From: an uncultured delta proteobacterium
GTDB lineage: Bacteria > RBG-13-61-14 > DRUE01
Length of the DNA stretch: 7,824 nt
Reading direction: 5' to 3'
NCBI GenBank assembly: GCA_903897985.1
Contig: CAIUDS010000814.1
Coordinates: forward strand, 1 to 7,824
The translations under genes were made by a program, and so were the position numbers. Position 1 is the stretch's first letter, and each line of letters starts with the position of its first letter. Below the pieces are notes generated by a model. That model was given only the letters and a program-made list of their open reading frames with translations, was not told where the DNA came from and searched no databases. Shown one piece after another: positions 1-7,092 of the stretch.

Positions 1-1671
1 ACCCCCACGCGGGTCGGGACGGCCACCAACTGGAAAAACCTGGCCGTCGGAGAACGACACACCTGTGCCACCCGCACCGACAGCACCCTCTGGTGCTGGG
101 GGGACAACTACGAAGGACAACTCGGCTTGGGCGACACCGCAGACCGGCATGTCCCCCAAAAAGTAAGTGGCAAAAATTGGACTGCGGTGACCGCCTCCGA
201 GTTTGCCACCTGCGCGCTCAAAAAAGACCGCACGCTTTGGTGCTGGGGAGACGCGGGGCGGGGCGTGCTGGGAACGGGCGCGACCAACGAAGAAAATTCA
301 CCGGTTCATGTCCCTTCCGCCACGGATAATGACTGGGCCAAAATTGATATGGGCGGATACAACGCCTGCGCCACCAAGACCACCGGGGTGCTCTGGTGCT
401 GGGGATCAAGCGACTTGGGCCAGCTGGGGCAGGGAAACCTGGAGATGAAGGATGTGCCCACCCTGGTTTCAGGCCACACGGTTGCCAGTGTCTCGGTGGG
501 TTACGATTTGATCTGCGCGGTCAAGCCCGACAAGTCCATCATCTGTGCCGGCGGCAACAATTATGGCCAGATCGGCACCGGCACCCCGGGACAGAAGCAG
601 GTTCCCACCCTGGGGTATAGCGCGGCTTTCACCAATATCCATGCCGGCTCGAACTCCACTTGCGGCATTGTCAGCACCTATGCCTATTGCTCGGGCCAAA
701 ATTGGGGGGCGTTGGGGACCGGGGATAGTTATAATCGGAGGAGTTTTTCCCTCGTCAGCGATACCCAGGACTGGAGCAAGGCCGCCTCCGGATATCTCTT
801 CAGCTGTTTCATGAATACCGCTTCCAAGCTTTATTGCACGGGGAACAACGGTTCGGGTGAATTGGGTATTGGCAACGACACTCAGCAACTTACCCCGGTC
901 GCGGTCAGCGGCGACACCGCCTATAGTCAATTCGATCTTGGCCGTGACCATGTTTGCGCGATCCGGACCTTCAATACCTCGGTCTGGTGCTGGGGCTATA
1001 ACGGCTACGGCCAGATCGGAGACGGGACCACTGCCGACCGCAATGTCCCGACCCGTGCCGGCACCGGCGTTACCTACTCGCAGATTACCACCGGCGAAAA
1101 TCACTCCTGCGGCCTCACCGGAGGGGCGGTCTATTGCTGGGGCAGGAATGATCTGGGCCAGGTCGGGGACGGAACCACCGTCAACCGGAACGCGCCGGTT
1201 TTGGTGGGGGCGGCCGGCACCTATACCGCGATCAGCGCCGGCGCTTACCATACCTGCGGCAGGAAAACCAATGCCTCCATCTGGTGCTGGGGTTACAATT
1301 CTAACGGCCAACTCGGGAATGGCACCTACACCAGCAGCAAGACTCCCATCCAGGTGGGAACCGGCACTGATTGGTCCTCGCTGGCCGCGGGCGGCGGTTT
1401 CACTTGCGCCAAAAAACTCCTCGGCGCCATCTATTGCTGGGGTTACAATGGTAACAACCAACTGGCTCAACCGTCGAGCGTGATCAAGGCCAACACCCCG
1501 CAGCAGGTGGGCACCGACACCGATTGGCTCCTGCTCACCGCCGGCGCGCAACATGTCTGCGCCACCAAGACCGGCGGAATCTATTGCTGGGGCTATAATA
1601 ATTATGGCCAGATTCCGGATACTTCGGCTTGGTTTGATTCCTTCCGGGCCATCGCCGCCAAATCCCCCTAG
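1..1671 (+). CDS. RCC1-repeat beta-propeller protein, 3' part (gene A; 5' end outside window)
   Basis: The reading frame is open from base 1 to the TAG at 1669-1671, so the start lies upstream of the window; an internal ATG at 127 is not the start because clear repeat sequence precedes it. Eleven RCC1-type repeats of about 50 residues are visible, each with a G-x-x-H-x-C-A segment followed by W-C-W-G-x-N-x-x-G-Q-L-G. They align one-to-one with repeats 4 to 14 of the complete paralogue at 1845-4109, so about 190 residues (signal peptide and three repeats) should be missing. RCC1 repeats fold as seven-bladed beta-propellers, usually binding surfaces rather than enzymes. Most repeats carry two cysteines, which fits an exported, disulfide-stabilised protein. 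Repeats 7 to 9 lose the second Trp of the motif (CAG, CSG, CTG instead of CWG). Its own terminator follows at 1698. Export is inferred from the paralogue. Ligand and function are unknown. Confidence 0.9.
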   Translation, partial: TPTRVGTATNWKNLAVGERHTCATRTDSTLWCWGDNYEGQLGLGDTADRHVPQKVSGKNWTAVTASEFATCALKKDRTLWCWGDAGRGVLGTGATNEENSPVHVPSATDNDWAKIDMGGYNACATKTTGVLWCWGSSDLGQLGQGNLEMKDVPTLVSGHTVASVSVGYDLICAVKPDKSIICAGGNNYGQIGTGTPGQKQVPTLGYSAAFTNIHAGSNSTCGIVSTYAYCSGQNWGALGTGDSYNRRSFSLVSDTQDWSKAASGYLFSCFMNTASKLYCTGNNGSGELGIGNDTQQLTPVAVSGDTAYSQFDLGRDHVCAIRTFNTSVWCWGYNGYGQIGDGTTADRNVPTRAGTGVTYSQITTGENHSCGLTGGAVYCWGRNDLGQVGDGTTVNRNAPVLVGAAGTYTAISAGAYHTCGRKTNASIWCWGYNSNGQLGNGTYTSSKTPIQVGTGTDWSSLAAGGGFTCAKKLLGAIYCWGYNGNNQLAQPSSVIKANTPQQVGTDTDWLLLTAGAQHVCATKTGGIYCWGYNNYGQIPDTSAWFDSFRAIAAKSP

Positions 1672-1697
1672 GACGGTCAAAGCCATCGCGATTTCAG

Positions 1698-1732
1698 CCG
1701 GCGCGGGTCCCAAGCCTGCGCCGGTTTTGTTT
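1698..1732 (+). terminator. Rho-independent terminator of gene A
   Basis: The arms CCGGCGCGGGT (1698-1708) and GCCTGCGCCGG (1714-1724) pair over 11 positions, two of them G-U wobbles, around a CCCAA loop. TTTTGTTT follows directly. It lies 27 bp after the stop codon of gene A. The equivalent hairpin after gene B pairs perfectly. Confidence 0.85.
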
Positions 1733-1742
1733 GCGATCGTCA

Positions 1743-1771
1743 TTGCAATTGTCAGGGGACTGCGCTAAGCT
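1743..1771 (+). promoter_or_regulatory. Sigma70-like promoter for gene B
   Basis: A TTGCAA -35 box (1743-1748) and a TAAGCT -10 box (1766-1771) are separated by 17 bp, the optimal spacing for a housekeeping sigma factor. It sits directly after the terminator of gene A and would give a leader of about 65 nt before the ATG at 1845. The same boxes with identical spacer sequence recur before gene C, which supports the call. No operator is evident. Confidence 0.6.
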
Positions 1772-1844
1772 GGAAAAGCTAGGGATTCTTGAGTGACAAA
1801 CGCGAACCGGCGCTGACCGGAAGAGCATAAACAAGGAGGACAAA

Positions 1845-4109
1845 ATGACAAGAGGCAGCCGATTAGTTTCTCTGGCGATTCTTCCCATCATTCTTTTCGT
1901 CATGGCTTGCGGGGGCAATAATGAACCCGGAGCTTCGGCGGAAAATGCGGGGCCGGACTCTTCCACGGCCATAAGCAAGTCCAGCCCGCCGCTTACGATC
2001 TGGAAGCAGGTTTCCGTCGGCGAAACCCATGCCTGCGCCATCAGCACCAAGGGCAAGCTCTATTGCTGGGGATGGAACCACGAAGGCCAGTTGGGCTTTA
2101 ATAATGCCGGCGAAAACGCGTCCATTCCCACCCAGGTGGACAAGGCCAGCAACTGGAAAGCCGTTGCCGTGGGCGACTATCATACCTGCGCCCTGCAAGG
2201 GACCGGGGCTGTGTATTGCTGGGGACACAATAATGCGGGACAACTCGGGGTCAAAACTCCGGGCGACACTCCCAAGCACTTTCGGGTGGGCGGGACCGCC
2301 CTGTTCACCAGCCTGGCCACCGCGAAATCCCATACCTGCGCCAGGAAGAAAGACGGCTCGCTCTGGTGCTGGGGATCTAATAACGATGGCCAACTCGGAA
2401 ACGGGTCCACCAAGGACGCCAAGACCCCGGTGCGGGTCGGCACGGCCACCAACTGGAAAAATTTCGCGACCGGTTTTTTTCATACCTGCGCGACCAGGAC
2501 CGACGGCACGCTCTGGTGCTGGGGACACAACTCCTCAGGCCAGCTCGGATTGGGTAATACCGCGGACCAGACCCGTCCCAAAAAGGTGGGTTCGGGCAAG
2601 ACTTGGGTTTCGGTGGCCACTTCCGATAATTCCAGCTTTGGCCTTAAAAAGGACCACACCCTCTGGTGCTGGGGAAGTCAGGCAAGCGGGGTTCTTGGAC
2701 TCGGCGGGGGGCCCAGTCAGAAATCTCCGGTCCAGGTTACCTCCGCCACTGATAACGATTGGGCCAAACTGGACATGGGCGGAAGCAATGCCTGCGCCAC
2801 CAAGACCTCGGGAGCGCTCTGGTGCTGGGGAAGCAATTCCTATGGCCAGCTCGGGCAGGGAAACTTGGCGATGAAGGGTATCCCCACCCTGGTCGCGGGG
2901 GCAACCTGCAACAGTGTTTCCGTGGGTAATGACTTGATCTGCGCGGTCAGGAGCGACAAGTCCATCATCTGCGCCGGCGGCAACAATTTCGGACAGATCG
3001 GAAACGGCACGCCGGGGCTAAAGCGGACCCCCTCCCTAGCTTACAGTACGACTTTCTCCAACATCCATGCCGGCTATAATTCGACTTGCGCGGTTCTTAG
3101 CGGCGGAGGCGGATATGTTTATTGCACGGGCCAAAATGAAGGGGCGCTGGGCAATGCGGATTCGTATAATCAAAAGCATTTTATCCTGAGCAGCGAAAGT
3201 CAAAGCTGGAGCCAGGTCGCCTCCGGATACCGGTTCAGCTGTTTCGCGAACACCGGGTCCAAGCTCTATTGCACCGGAGACAATGATTACGGCCAGTTGG
3301 GAATTAACAGCACCGTTCCCCAGGATACCCCGATCCTGGTCAACGGCGACACCTCCTACGCCCAATTCGATCTTGGGTCTCACCATGCTTGCGGGATTCG
3401 CAACAACCTCGATACCCTCTGGTGCTGGGGATATAACTACTACGGGCAACTCGGGGATGGGACCACCGTCAACCGGAATGTCCCGACCCGGGTCGGCAGC
3501 GGCACTTTATATTCGGAGGTGGCCACTGGCGCGTTTCATACCTGCGCGCTCAATTTCGGGTCGGTCTATTGCTGGGGCCAGAATTATTACGGCCAACTGG
3601 GGGATGGGTCAACCGCGAACCAGAAATCAACGCCGGTTCGCGCCGGGCCGGCCGGCAACTGGAGCGAGGTCAGTGCCGGCTATAGCCATACCTGCGCCCG
3701 GAAATACGATAACACCATCTGGTGCTGGGGTTCCAATTATAGCGGCGAACTCGGAAATGGCACCACCGCTAACAGCAAACTTCCCGTGCAGGCGGGAACG
3801 GACAACGATTGGTCCGCGCTGGCCTTGGGTAATTATGTCACTTGCGCCCAAAAGAGCTCGGGTGCTTTGTATTGCTGGGGAAACAATACTTTCGGACAAT
3901 TGGCGCAACCGGCGATCGTGAAGGAGGCGCATAGCCCCCAGCAGGTGGGGACCGACACGGATTGGCTCCTACTGACCGTTGGTCAATACCATGTATGCGC
4001 CACCAAGCTCTCCGCCCTTTACTGCTGGGGCGATAATAGCTATGGCCAGATTCCGGATTCGTCGGCATGGTATGAGTGGTTTCAGACGATCGTTTCCAAG
4101 TCCCCCTAG
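1845..4109 (+). CDS. Lipoprotein with 14 RCC1 repeats, predicted double seven-bladed beta-propeller (gene B)
   Basis: The 754-residue product starts at ATG 1845, preceded by AAGGAGG (1833-1839) with 5-nt spacing. A basic N-terminus and hydrophobic core lead to V-M-A-C with Cys22 as the lipidation site; the next residue is Gly, so no Asp signal for inner-membrane retention is seen and outer-membrane sorting is likely. After a Ser/Gly-rich linker, 14 RCC1 repeats of about 50 residues run from roughly residue 53 to the C-terminus, most with G-x-x-H-T-C-A and W-C-W-G-x-N-x-x-G-Q-L-G. Fourteen blades equal two seven-bladed propellers. Nearly every repeat has two Cys, probably an intra-blade disulfide. 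Repeat 5 has S-S-F-G in place of T-C-A-L, leaving its partner Cys unpaired. Repeats 7 to 9 are degenerate (CAG or CTG instead of CWG). It is a tandem paralogue of gene A. No catalytic motif was recognised; a binding or adhesion role is only a guess. Confidence 0.93.
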   Translation: MTRGSRLVSLAILPIILFVMACGGNNEPGASAENAGPDSSTAISKSSPPLTIWKQVSVGETHACAISTKGKLYCWGWNHEGQLGFNNAGENASIPTQVDKASNWKAVAVGDYHTCALQGTGAVYCWGHNNAGQLGVKTPGDTPKHFRVGGTALFTSLATAKSHTCARKKDGSLWCWGSNNDGQLGNGSTKDAKTPVRVGTATNWKNFATGFFHTCATRTDGTLWCWGHNSSGQLGLGNTADQTRPKKVGSGKTWVSVATSDNSSFGLKKDHTLWCWGSQASGVLGLGGGPSQKSPVQVTSATDNDWAKLDMGGSNACATKTSGALWCWGSNSYGQLGQGNLAMKGIPTLVAGATCNSVSVGNDLICAVRSDKSIICAGGNNFGQIGNGTPGLKRTPSLAYSTTFSNIHAGYNSTCAVLSGGGGYVYCTGQNEGALGNADSYNQKHFILSSESQSWSQVASGYRFSCFANTGSKLYCTGDNDYGQLGINSTVPQDTPILVNGDTSYAQFDLGSHHACGIRNNLDTLWCWGYNYYGQLGDGTTVNRNVPTRVGSGTLYSEVATGAFHTCALNFGSVYCWGQNYYGQLGDGSTANQKSTPVRAGPAGNWSEVSAGYSHTCARKYDNTIWCWGSNYSGELGNGTTANSKLPVQAGTDNDWSALALGNYVTCAQKSSGALYCWGNNTFGQLAQPAIVKEAHSPQQVGTDTDWLLLTVGQYHVCATKLSALYCWGDNSYGQIPDSSAWYEWFQTIVSKSP

Positions 4110-4135
4110 GCCGCTCAAAGCCATCGCGATTTCAG

Positions 4136-4170
4136 CCGGCGCGGGTCCCAAACCCGCGCCGGTTTTATTT
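4136..4170 (+). terminator. Rho-independent terminator of gene B
   Basis: A perfect 11-bp stem, CCGGCGCGGGT (4136-4146) with ACCCGCGCCGG (4152-4162), closes a CCCAA loop and is followed by TTTTATTT. It lies 26 bp after the stop. Differences from the gene A copy turn its two wobble pairs into Watson-Crick pairs, so the structure is kept. Confidence 0.9.
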
Positions 4171-4180
4171 GAGATCGCTT

Positions 4181-4209
4181 TTGCAATTGTCAGGGGACTG
4201 CGCTAATCT
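4181..4209 (+). promoter_or_regulatory. Sigma70-like promoter for the kelch lipoprotein gene (gene C)
   Basis: TTGCAA (4181-4186) and TAATCT (4204-4209) are separated by 17 bp, with a spacer identical to that of the gene B promoter. The -10 box is closer to consensus than TAAGCT upstream of gene B, so this copy may be the stronger one. The predicted leader is about 40 nt, and AAGGAGG ends 5 nt before the ATG at 4257. Confidence 0.65.
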
Positions 4210-4256
4210 GAATTTATGACTTTTCTGCAGGCTTTTAAACCGGCAAGGAGGTATTC

Positions 4257-5702
4257 ATGAAAAAGGGTATGAACGGAAAGGGGATTCCGGGCAAGGTGTT
4301 CTGGGGTTTGATCCTGTTAGTGGGACTGGCCCTGGCCGGTTGCGGCGACGGGACCCTGGATGGCGAAACCAGTCAGGGCTTGGGTTACGAGAGCAGCCAG
4401 GCGTCTGTCGGGCCCACCTTTGACACGGCCATTACCAAGGGCCCGACGACGACCGGCAGCGACCGCACCGCCATTTTCCAGTTCAGCTGCGGCGTCGGCC
4501 CCTGCACCTACCAATGCAAGCTCGACCAAAAGGCCTGGCAGTCCTGCGTCAGCCTCAAGACCTACAAGAAACTTTTGGGCGGGGCTCATCACTTCCAGGT
4601 CAAGGCCACTCAAACCAGAACCGGCAAGGTTGACAAAACCCCGGCGACTTATGACTGGACCATTGTGGATGTCTGGATCCCGACTTCCACGGTTAACGCC
4701 CCGGCGGCGCGGTATTTGCAAACCGCAGTTTGGACCGGGAGCCGGATGATTGTTTTTGGAGGCGAGAAACCAGGCGCCCAACTCAAGAGCGGGGGCCGGT
4801 ATAACCCCGCGAAGAATACCTGGGCCCCGACCGAGACCGCGCGTGCCCCCGAGGCAAGGTCCGGCCATAGCGCGGTCTGGACCGGGAACGAGATGATTAT
4901 TTGGGGAGGGCACGGCCTGGATAATTTAAACACCGGCGCCCGGTATGACCCGACCACCGATTCCTGGCACGCGACTTCCACCGACAACGCCCCCAGCCCG
5001 AGATATGACCACACTGCGATCTGGGACACCACCAATCTCAGGATGATTGTCTGGGGCGGATTTGATGGAATTACTGCTCTGAATACCGGAGGCAGGTATG
5101 ATCCAGTGTCCAATAGCTGGACCTCAACCCAAACCACCAACGCGCCCACCGGGAGGTCGAACCATTCCGCGGTCTGGGAAGGAGTCTATATGATTGTCTG
5201 GGGCGGGTATGGCGGCGGTAATCAAAACACCGGGGGCAAATATTACCCGGACAACGATAGCTGGAGCGTCACCTCCACGGTCAACGCGCCTTCCGCCCGG
5301 CAGTATCACACCGCCGTCTGCGACACCACCAATTATCTGATGTATGTCTGGGGCGGGTATGATTCTGTCACCTGGTTTAACACCGGCGGAAAATATAATG
5401 TCAGCTCCAATAGCTGGACCGCACTGCCCACGGCCAATGCTCCTGCCGGAAGGAAAGATCATACCGCGGTTTGGACCGGGGCGAAAATGATTGTCTGGGG
5501 AGGAAGAGATAGCGGGGGCGCGCCATTCAACTCCGGCGCGGTATATGACCCGACCGGCAATAGCTGGGCTCCGACTTCCCTGACCAACGCTCCGACCGCC
5601 AGGTACGGCCATACTGCGGTCTGGGCGGACGATAAGATGGTCATTTGGGGCGGGGTCGGCAGCAGCGGGCTGAATAAAACCGGCGCGATCTATTGGCCCT
5701 GA
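4257..5702 (+). CDS. Lipoprotein with Cys-rich beta-sandwich-like domain and seven-bladed kelch-type propeller (gene C)
   Basis: The 481-residue product starts at ATG 4257 after AAGGAGG (4245-4251). A lysine-containing N-terminus and hydrophobic stretch end in L-A-G-C, with Cys29 as the lipidation site. Residues about 55-136 resemble the bacterial extracellular module with a D-T-x-I-T-x-G-P opening, an F-x-C-x-L-D core, G-x-H-x-F-x-V-x-A and a closing T-P-A-x-Y-x-W-x-I; Cys 78, 83, 87 and 97 could form two disulfides. From about 138 to 481 run seven kelch-like repeats: N-A-P-x-x-R-x-x-H-T-A-V-W, then M-I-V-W-G-G, N-T-G-G-R-Y-D-P and N-S-W. The seventh ends at Y-W-P and lacks the last strand. 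The W-I-P-T-S-T segment before repeat 1 could supply it, closing the ring in the usual velcro manner. It is probably anchored in the outer membrane. Galactose-oxidase-type catalytic residues were not recognised, so binding is more likely than catalysis. The promoter is shared with gene B, but the repeats are unrelated to RCC1. Confidence 0.9.
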   Translation: MKKGMNGKGIPGKVFWGLILLVGLALAGCGDGTLDGETSQGLGYESSQASVGPTFDTAITKGPTTTGSDRTAIFQFSCGVGPCTYQCKLDQKAWQSCVSLKTYKKLLGGAHHFQVKATQTRTGKVDKTPATYDWTIVDVWIPTSTVNAPAARYLQTAVWTGSRMIVFGGEKPGAQLKSGGRYNPAKNTWAPTETARAPEARSGHSAVWTGNEMIIWGGHGLDNLNTGARYDPTTDSWHATSTDNAPSPRYDHTAIWDTTNLRMIVWGGFDGITALNTGGRYDPVSNSWTSTQTTNAPTGRSNHSAVWEGVYMIVWGGYGGGNQNTGGKYYPDNDSWSVTSTVNAPSARQYHTAVCDTTNYLMYVWGGYDSVTWFNTGGKYNVSSNSWTALPTANAPAGRKDHTAVWTGAKMIVWGGRDSGGAPFNSGAVYDPTGNSWAPTSLTNAPTARYGHTAVWADDKMVIWGGVGSSGLNKTGAIYWP

Positions 5703-5875
5703 ACCCGCGATAGAAAATTGTGGTGCAGGCATCTTGCCTGCGACTTATTGCTTTTGCAGGTTGAAAACCCGCTCCACAACACACGGGAACCTCGCTCTTG
5801 TCCCCCGGAGACAGTCACCTATTTCGCGAGCCATCCTGCCGTTATGTTCTATGTGGAGACCTGACCCAATGCAGT
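5703..5875. other. Intergenic region between gene C and the transposase remnant
   Basis: No credible gene is seen. The region holds the GC-rich hairpin at 5725-5741. A weaker nested inverted repeat follows, with outer arms CTCGC (5791-5795) and GCGAG (5826-5830) and inner arms TGTC (5799-5802) and GACA (5810-5813). The bases from about 5845 lie just beyond the transposase stop codon and may be the outer end of that insertion sequence, but no matching terminal repeat was found on the other side. Confidence 0.5.
5725..5741. repeat. REP-like palindrome, possible terminator of gene C
   Basis: GCAGGC (5725-5730) and GCCTGC (5736-5741) form a perfect 6-bp stem around ATCTT. It starts 23 bp after the gene C stop, but only a poor T-run follows (GACTTATTGCTTTT), so termination is possible and not certain. 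The same core looks like a palindrome I recall as dispersed in several bacterial genomes. It differs entirely from the terminators of genes A and B. Confidence 0.45.
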
Positions 5876-6581
5876 TCACTTAATAATAATCCTGATTCCT
5901 GGTTTTTCAATCAGTCCGCGAGAATGATAATTTTTCGGGCAAGCCGGGTAATGCGAGACGCGTCGCTTAACCGCACGCGGTATTTTTCTCGGCCTCCGGA
6001 CCGGCAAGCGCTCCTCCAAAATCTCCTTTAAAACCTCCTTATGCAAAATTTTCCTCTCTTCCGGGGGAAAACGCAACAAAGAGCGGCAATTTTCTGCGCA
6101 CCACTCGGAGCGCATGAACAAATGACAGCCGATCCGGATCAATCGCCGCGGAAAGCGCGGCCTCGTGCATCAGGCCCCGGATCGCAAAATGCGCCAGCAA
6201 CAAACCGTAAAATTCCTGAGCCACTCCCTCCGGGGTCTTGCTCCGAAGCACAATCCGCGCCCCGCGCAGATGCGTCTTCAATTCATCCAGCGCGGTCTCA
6301 ATCTCCCAGCGCGCGCGGTAGATCAAACCCGCCAATTCCAAAGCCGGAGCCTCTGCCGGAGAAAGAAGCGTGGTAACCAGACGATAAAAGGGTTCGGAAG
6401 CACCCGCCCCTTCTACCTGATACTCAATCACCCGAACCGCAATTCCATTCCGAGCTCGCCGACGATCCTTTGGCGAGGGATAAAGTTTACTCCGGTAGGA
6501 GCCGTCGGAAAATTTCTCAAAACAAGGCAGGATCAAATTTTTCTTGCCCCGCCACAACAAATCCGCTCCGGGGACGATTGA
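5876..6581 (-). pseudogene. IS4-type DDE transposase remnant, 5' truncated and frameshifted
   Basis: On the - strand, 6560 down to 6039 encodes the C-terminal half of an IS4-type transposase. It contains the family signature Y-(2)-R-(3)-E-(6)-K (residues 81, 84, 88 and 95 counted from the codon at 6560), where Glu88 is the last catalytic acid of the DDE triad, followed by the typical T-H-L-R-G-A-R-I and F-Y-G-L-L-L-A-H-F segments. This frame stops at 6039, but the expected C-terminus (F-P-P-E-E-R, E-I-L-E-E-R, V-K-R, Y-P) continues in another frame down to the TGA at 5876. One extra base in the homopolymer run at 6063-6071 explains the shift. Upstream, recognisable family sequence begins at G-A-D-L-L-W-R near 6569, so about 200 or more N-terminal residues, including both catalytic aspartates, are missing. 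A trace G-F-Y in another frame near 6590 may mark a deletion. It is inactive as it stands. Intact elements elsewhere in the genome are possible. Confidence 0.85.
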
Positions 6582-7041
6582 TAAAATCCGCCGATTCCGG
6601 CCCCGGCTGGGACCGAGCCGCCTCGGAGCCGAGCGGCGACCCCGCGAGCAGCGATAATTGTCCCCCGCCCGCGATCCGCCTCGACTTCCCTTAACGCTTT
6701 TTGATCCTTTTAACCATATTTTGATTATATCTACTTTTTATATGCCATCAAGCGAAATTAGCTTCAACCGACCGAGAAAATCGACACCCTCAAGCGGCAG
6801 GGAACAAAAGGCATTGTCATCCTCGGCCGACTTGCCCCTTCGAACGGCAGGGGACAAAAAGGGTTCGCGCTCTCTCCCTTCCCGCCCAATTCCCGCGCGG
6901 GACAGGAAACGGAGGTTTTCCACCTTCCGTTTTCAGACGCGCCGACCGCGGTCCTATTTCCATAACCAGTTTCTTCCCAAAGCCCTTAAAGTCAAATATA
7001 TTTATCCGGGCGCCCAGCCCATTCTAAGCGAATCATGGCCG
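6582..7041. other. Non-coding stretch between mobile-element remnants
   Basis: I see no gene here. All frames are short and have arginine/proline/serine-rich shadow composition. The part next to 6582 may be decayed transposase or unrelated DNA joined by deletion. An AT-rich patch at about 6695-6745 contrasts with the surroundings. A 17-18 bp direct repeat occurs at 6795 and 6845. A 12-bp perfect palindrome TCCCGCGCGGGA lies at 6891-6902. A hairpin with one bulge at 6907-6933 (AAACGGAGG against CCTTCCGTTT) has no convincing U-tract. Confidence 0.5.
6795..6862. repeat. Short direct repeat pair
   Basis: CGGCAGGGAACAAAAGG (6795-6811) recurs as CGGCAGGGGACAAAAAGG (6845-6862), start to start 50 bp apart. 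The copies differ by one substitution and one extra A. No function is apparent. Confidence 0.55.
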
Positions 7042-7092
7042 CTGACCGTCTAACACTTTTTCGAGGAGCGCGGTTCAGTTCCTCTTGGGAGT

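Larger units (their letters stand above)
1669..1772 (+). repeat. Intergenic terminator-promoter cassette, copy 1
   Basis: This 104-bp block begins at the stop codon of gene A and ends just after the -10 box of the promoter for gene B. It aligns without gaps to 4107-4210, with 10 mismatches counted by eye. The first segment contains a palindromic ATCGCGAT, the middle an intrinsic terminator and the end a promoter. The similarity stops abruptly after the -10 box, and the 5' leaders beyond it are unrelated. Confidence 0.85.
4107..4210 (+). repeat. Intergenic terminator-promoter cassette, copy 2
   Basis: This is the second copy of the block at 1669-1772, same length and no gaps. It begins at the stop codon of gene B and ends just past the -10 box of the gene C promoter. 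Gene C is not an RCC1 gene, so the cassette now joins genes of different fold. Confidence 0.85.

Noticed and set aside
127..129. ATG at 127 as the start of gene A
   Set aside because: The same frame is open to base 1 and already encodes a complete RCC1 repeat motif upstream of this ATG, so the gene is cut by the window edge.
469..1743. Long open frame of 424 codons antisense to gene A
   Set aside because: It lies opposite a clear RCC1 gene and arises from the repeats' codon periodicity and high GC. Its product is low-complexity Gly/Ala/Ile-rich, and similar antisense frames occur over gene B.
1..4109. CRISPR-like or satellite repeats
   Set aside because: The recurrent CTGGTGCTGGGG-type DNA words encode the W-C-W-G motif at blade spacing of about 150 bp, with no constant repeat and unique spacers.
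6063..6071. Programmed frameshift producing a functional transposase
   Set aside because: The N-terminal half with both catalytic Asp is missing, so no active product could be made; a simple mutation is enough.
6041..6694. Open frames of 74 to 138 codons on the + strand over the transposase remnant
   Set aside because: They are shadows of the - strand transposase, with no ribosome sites and arginine/proline-rich composition.
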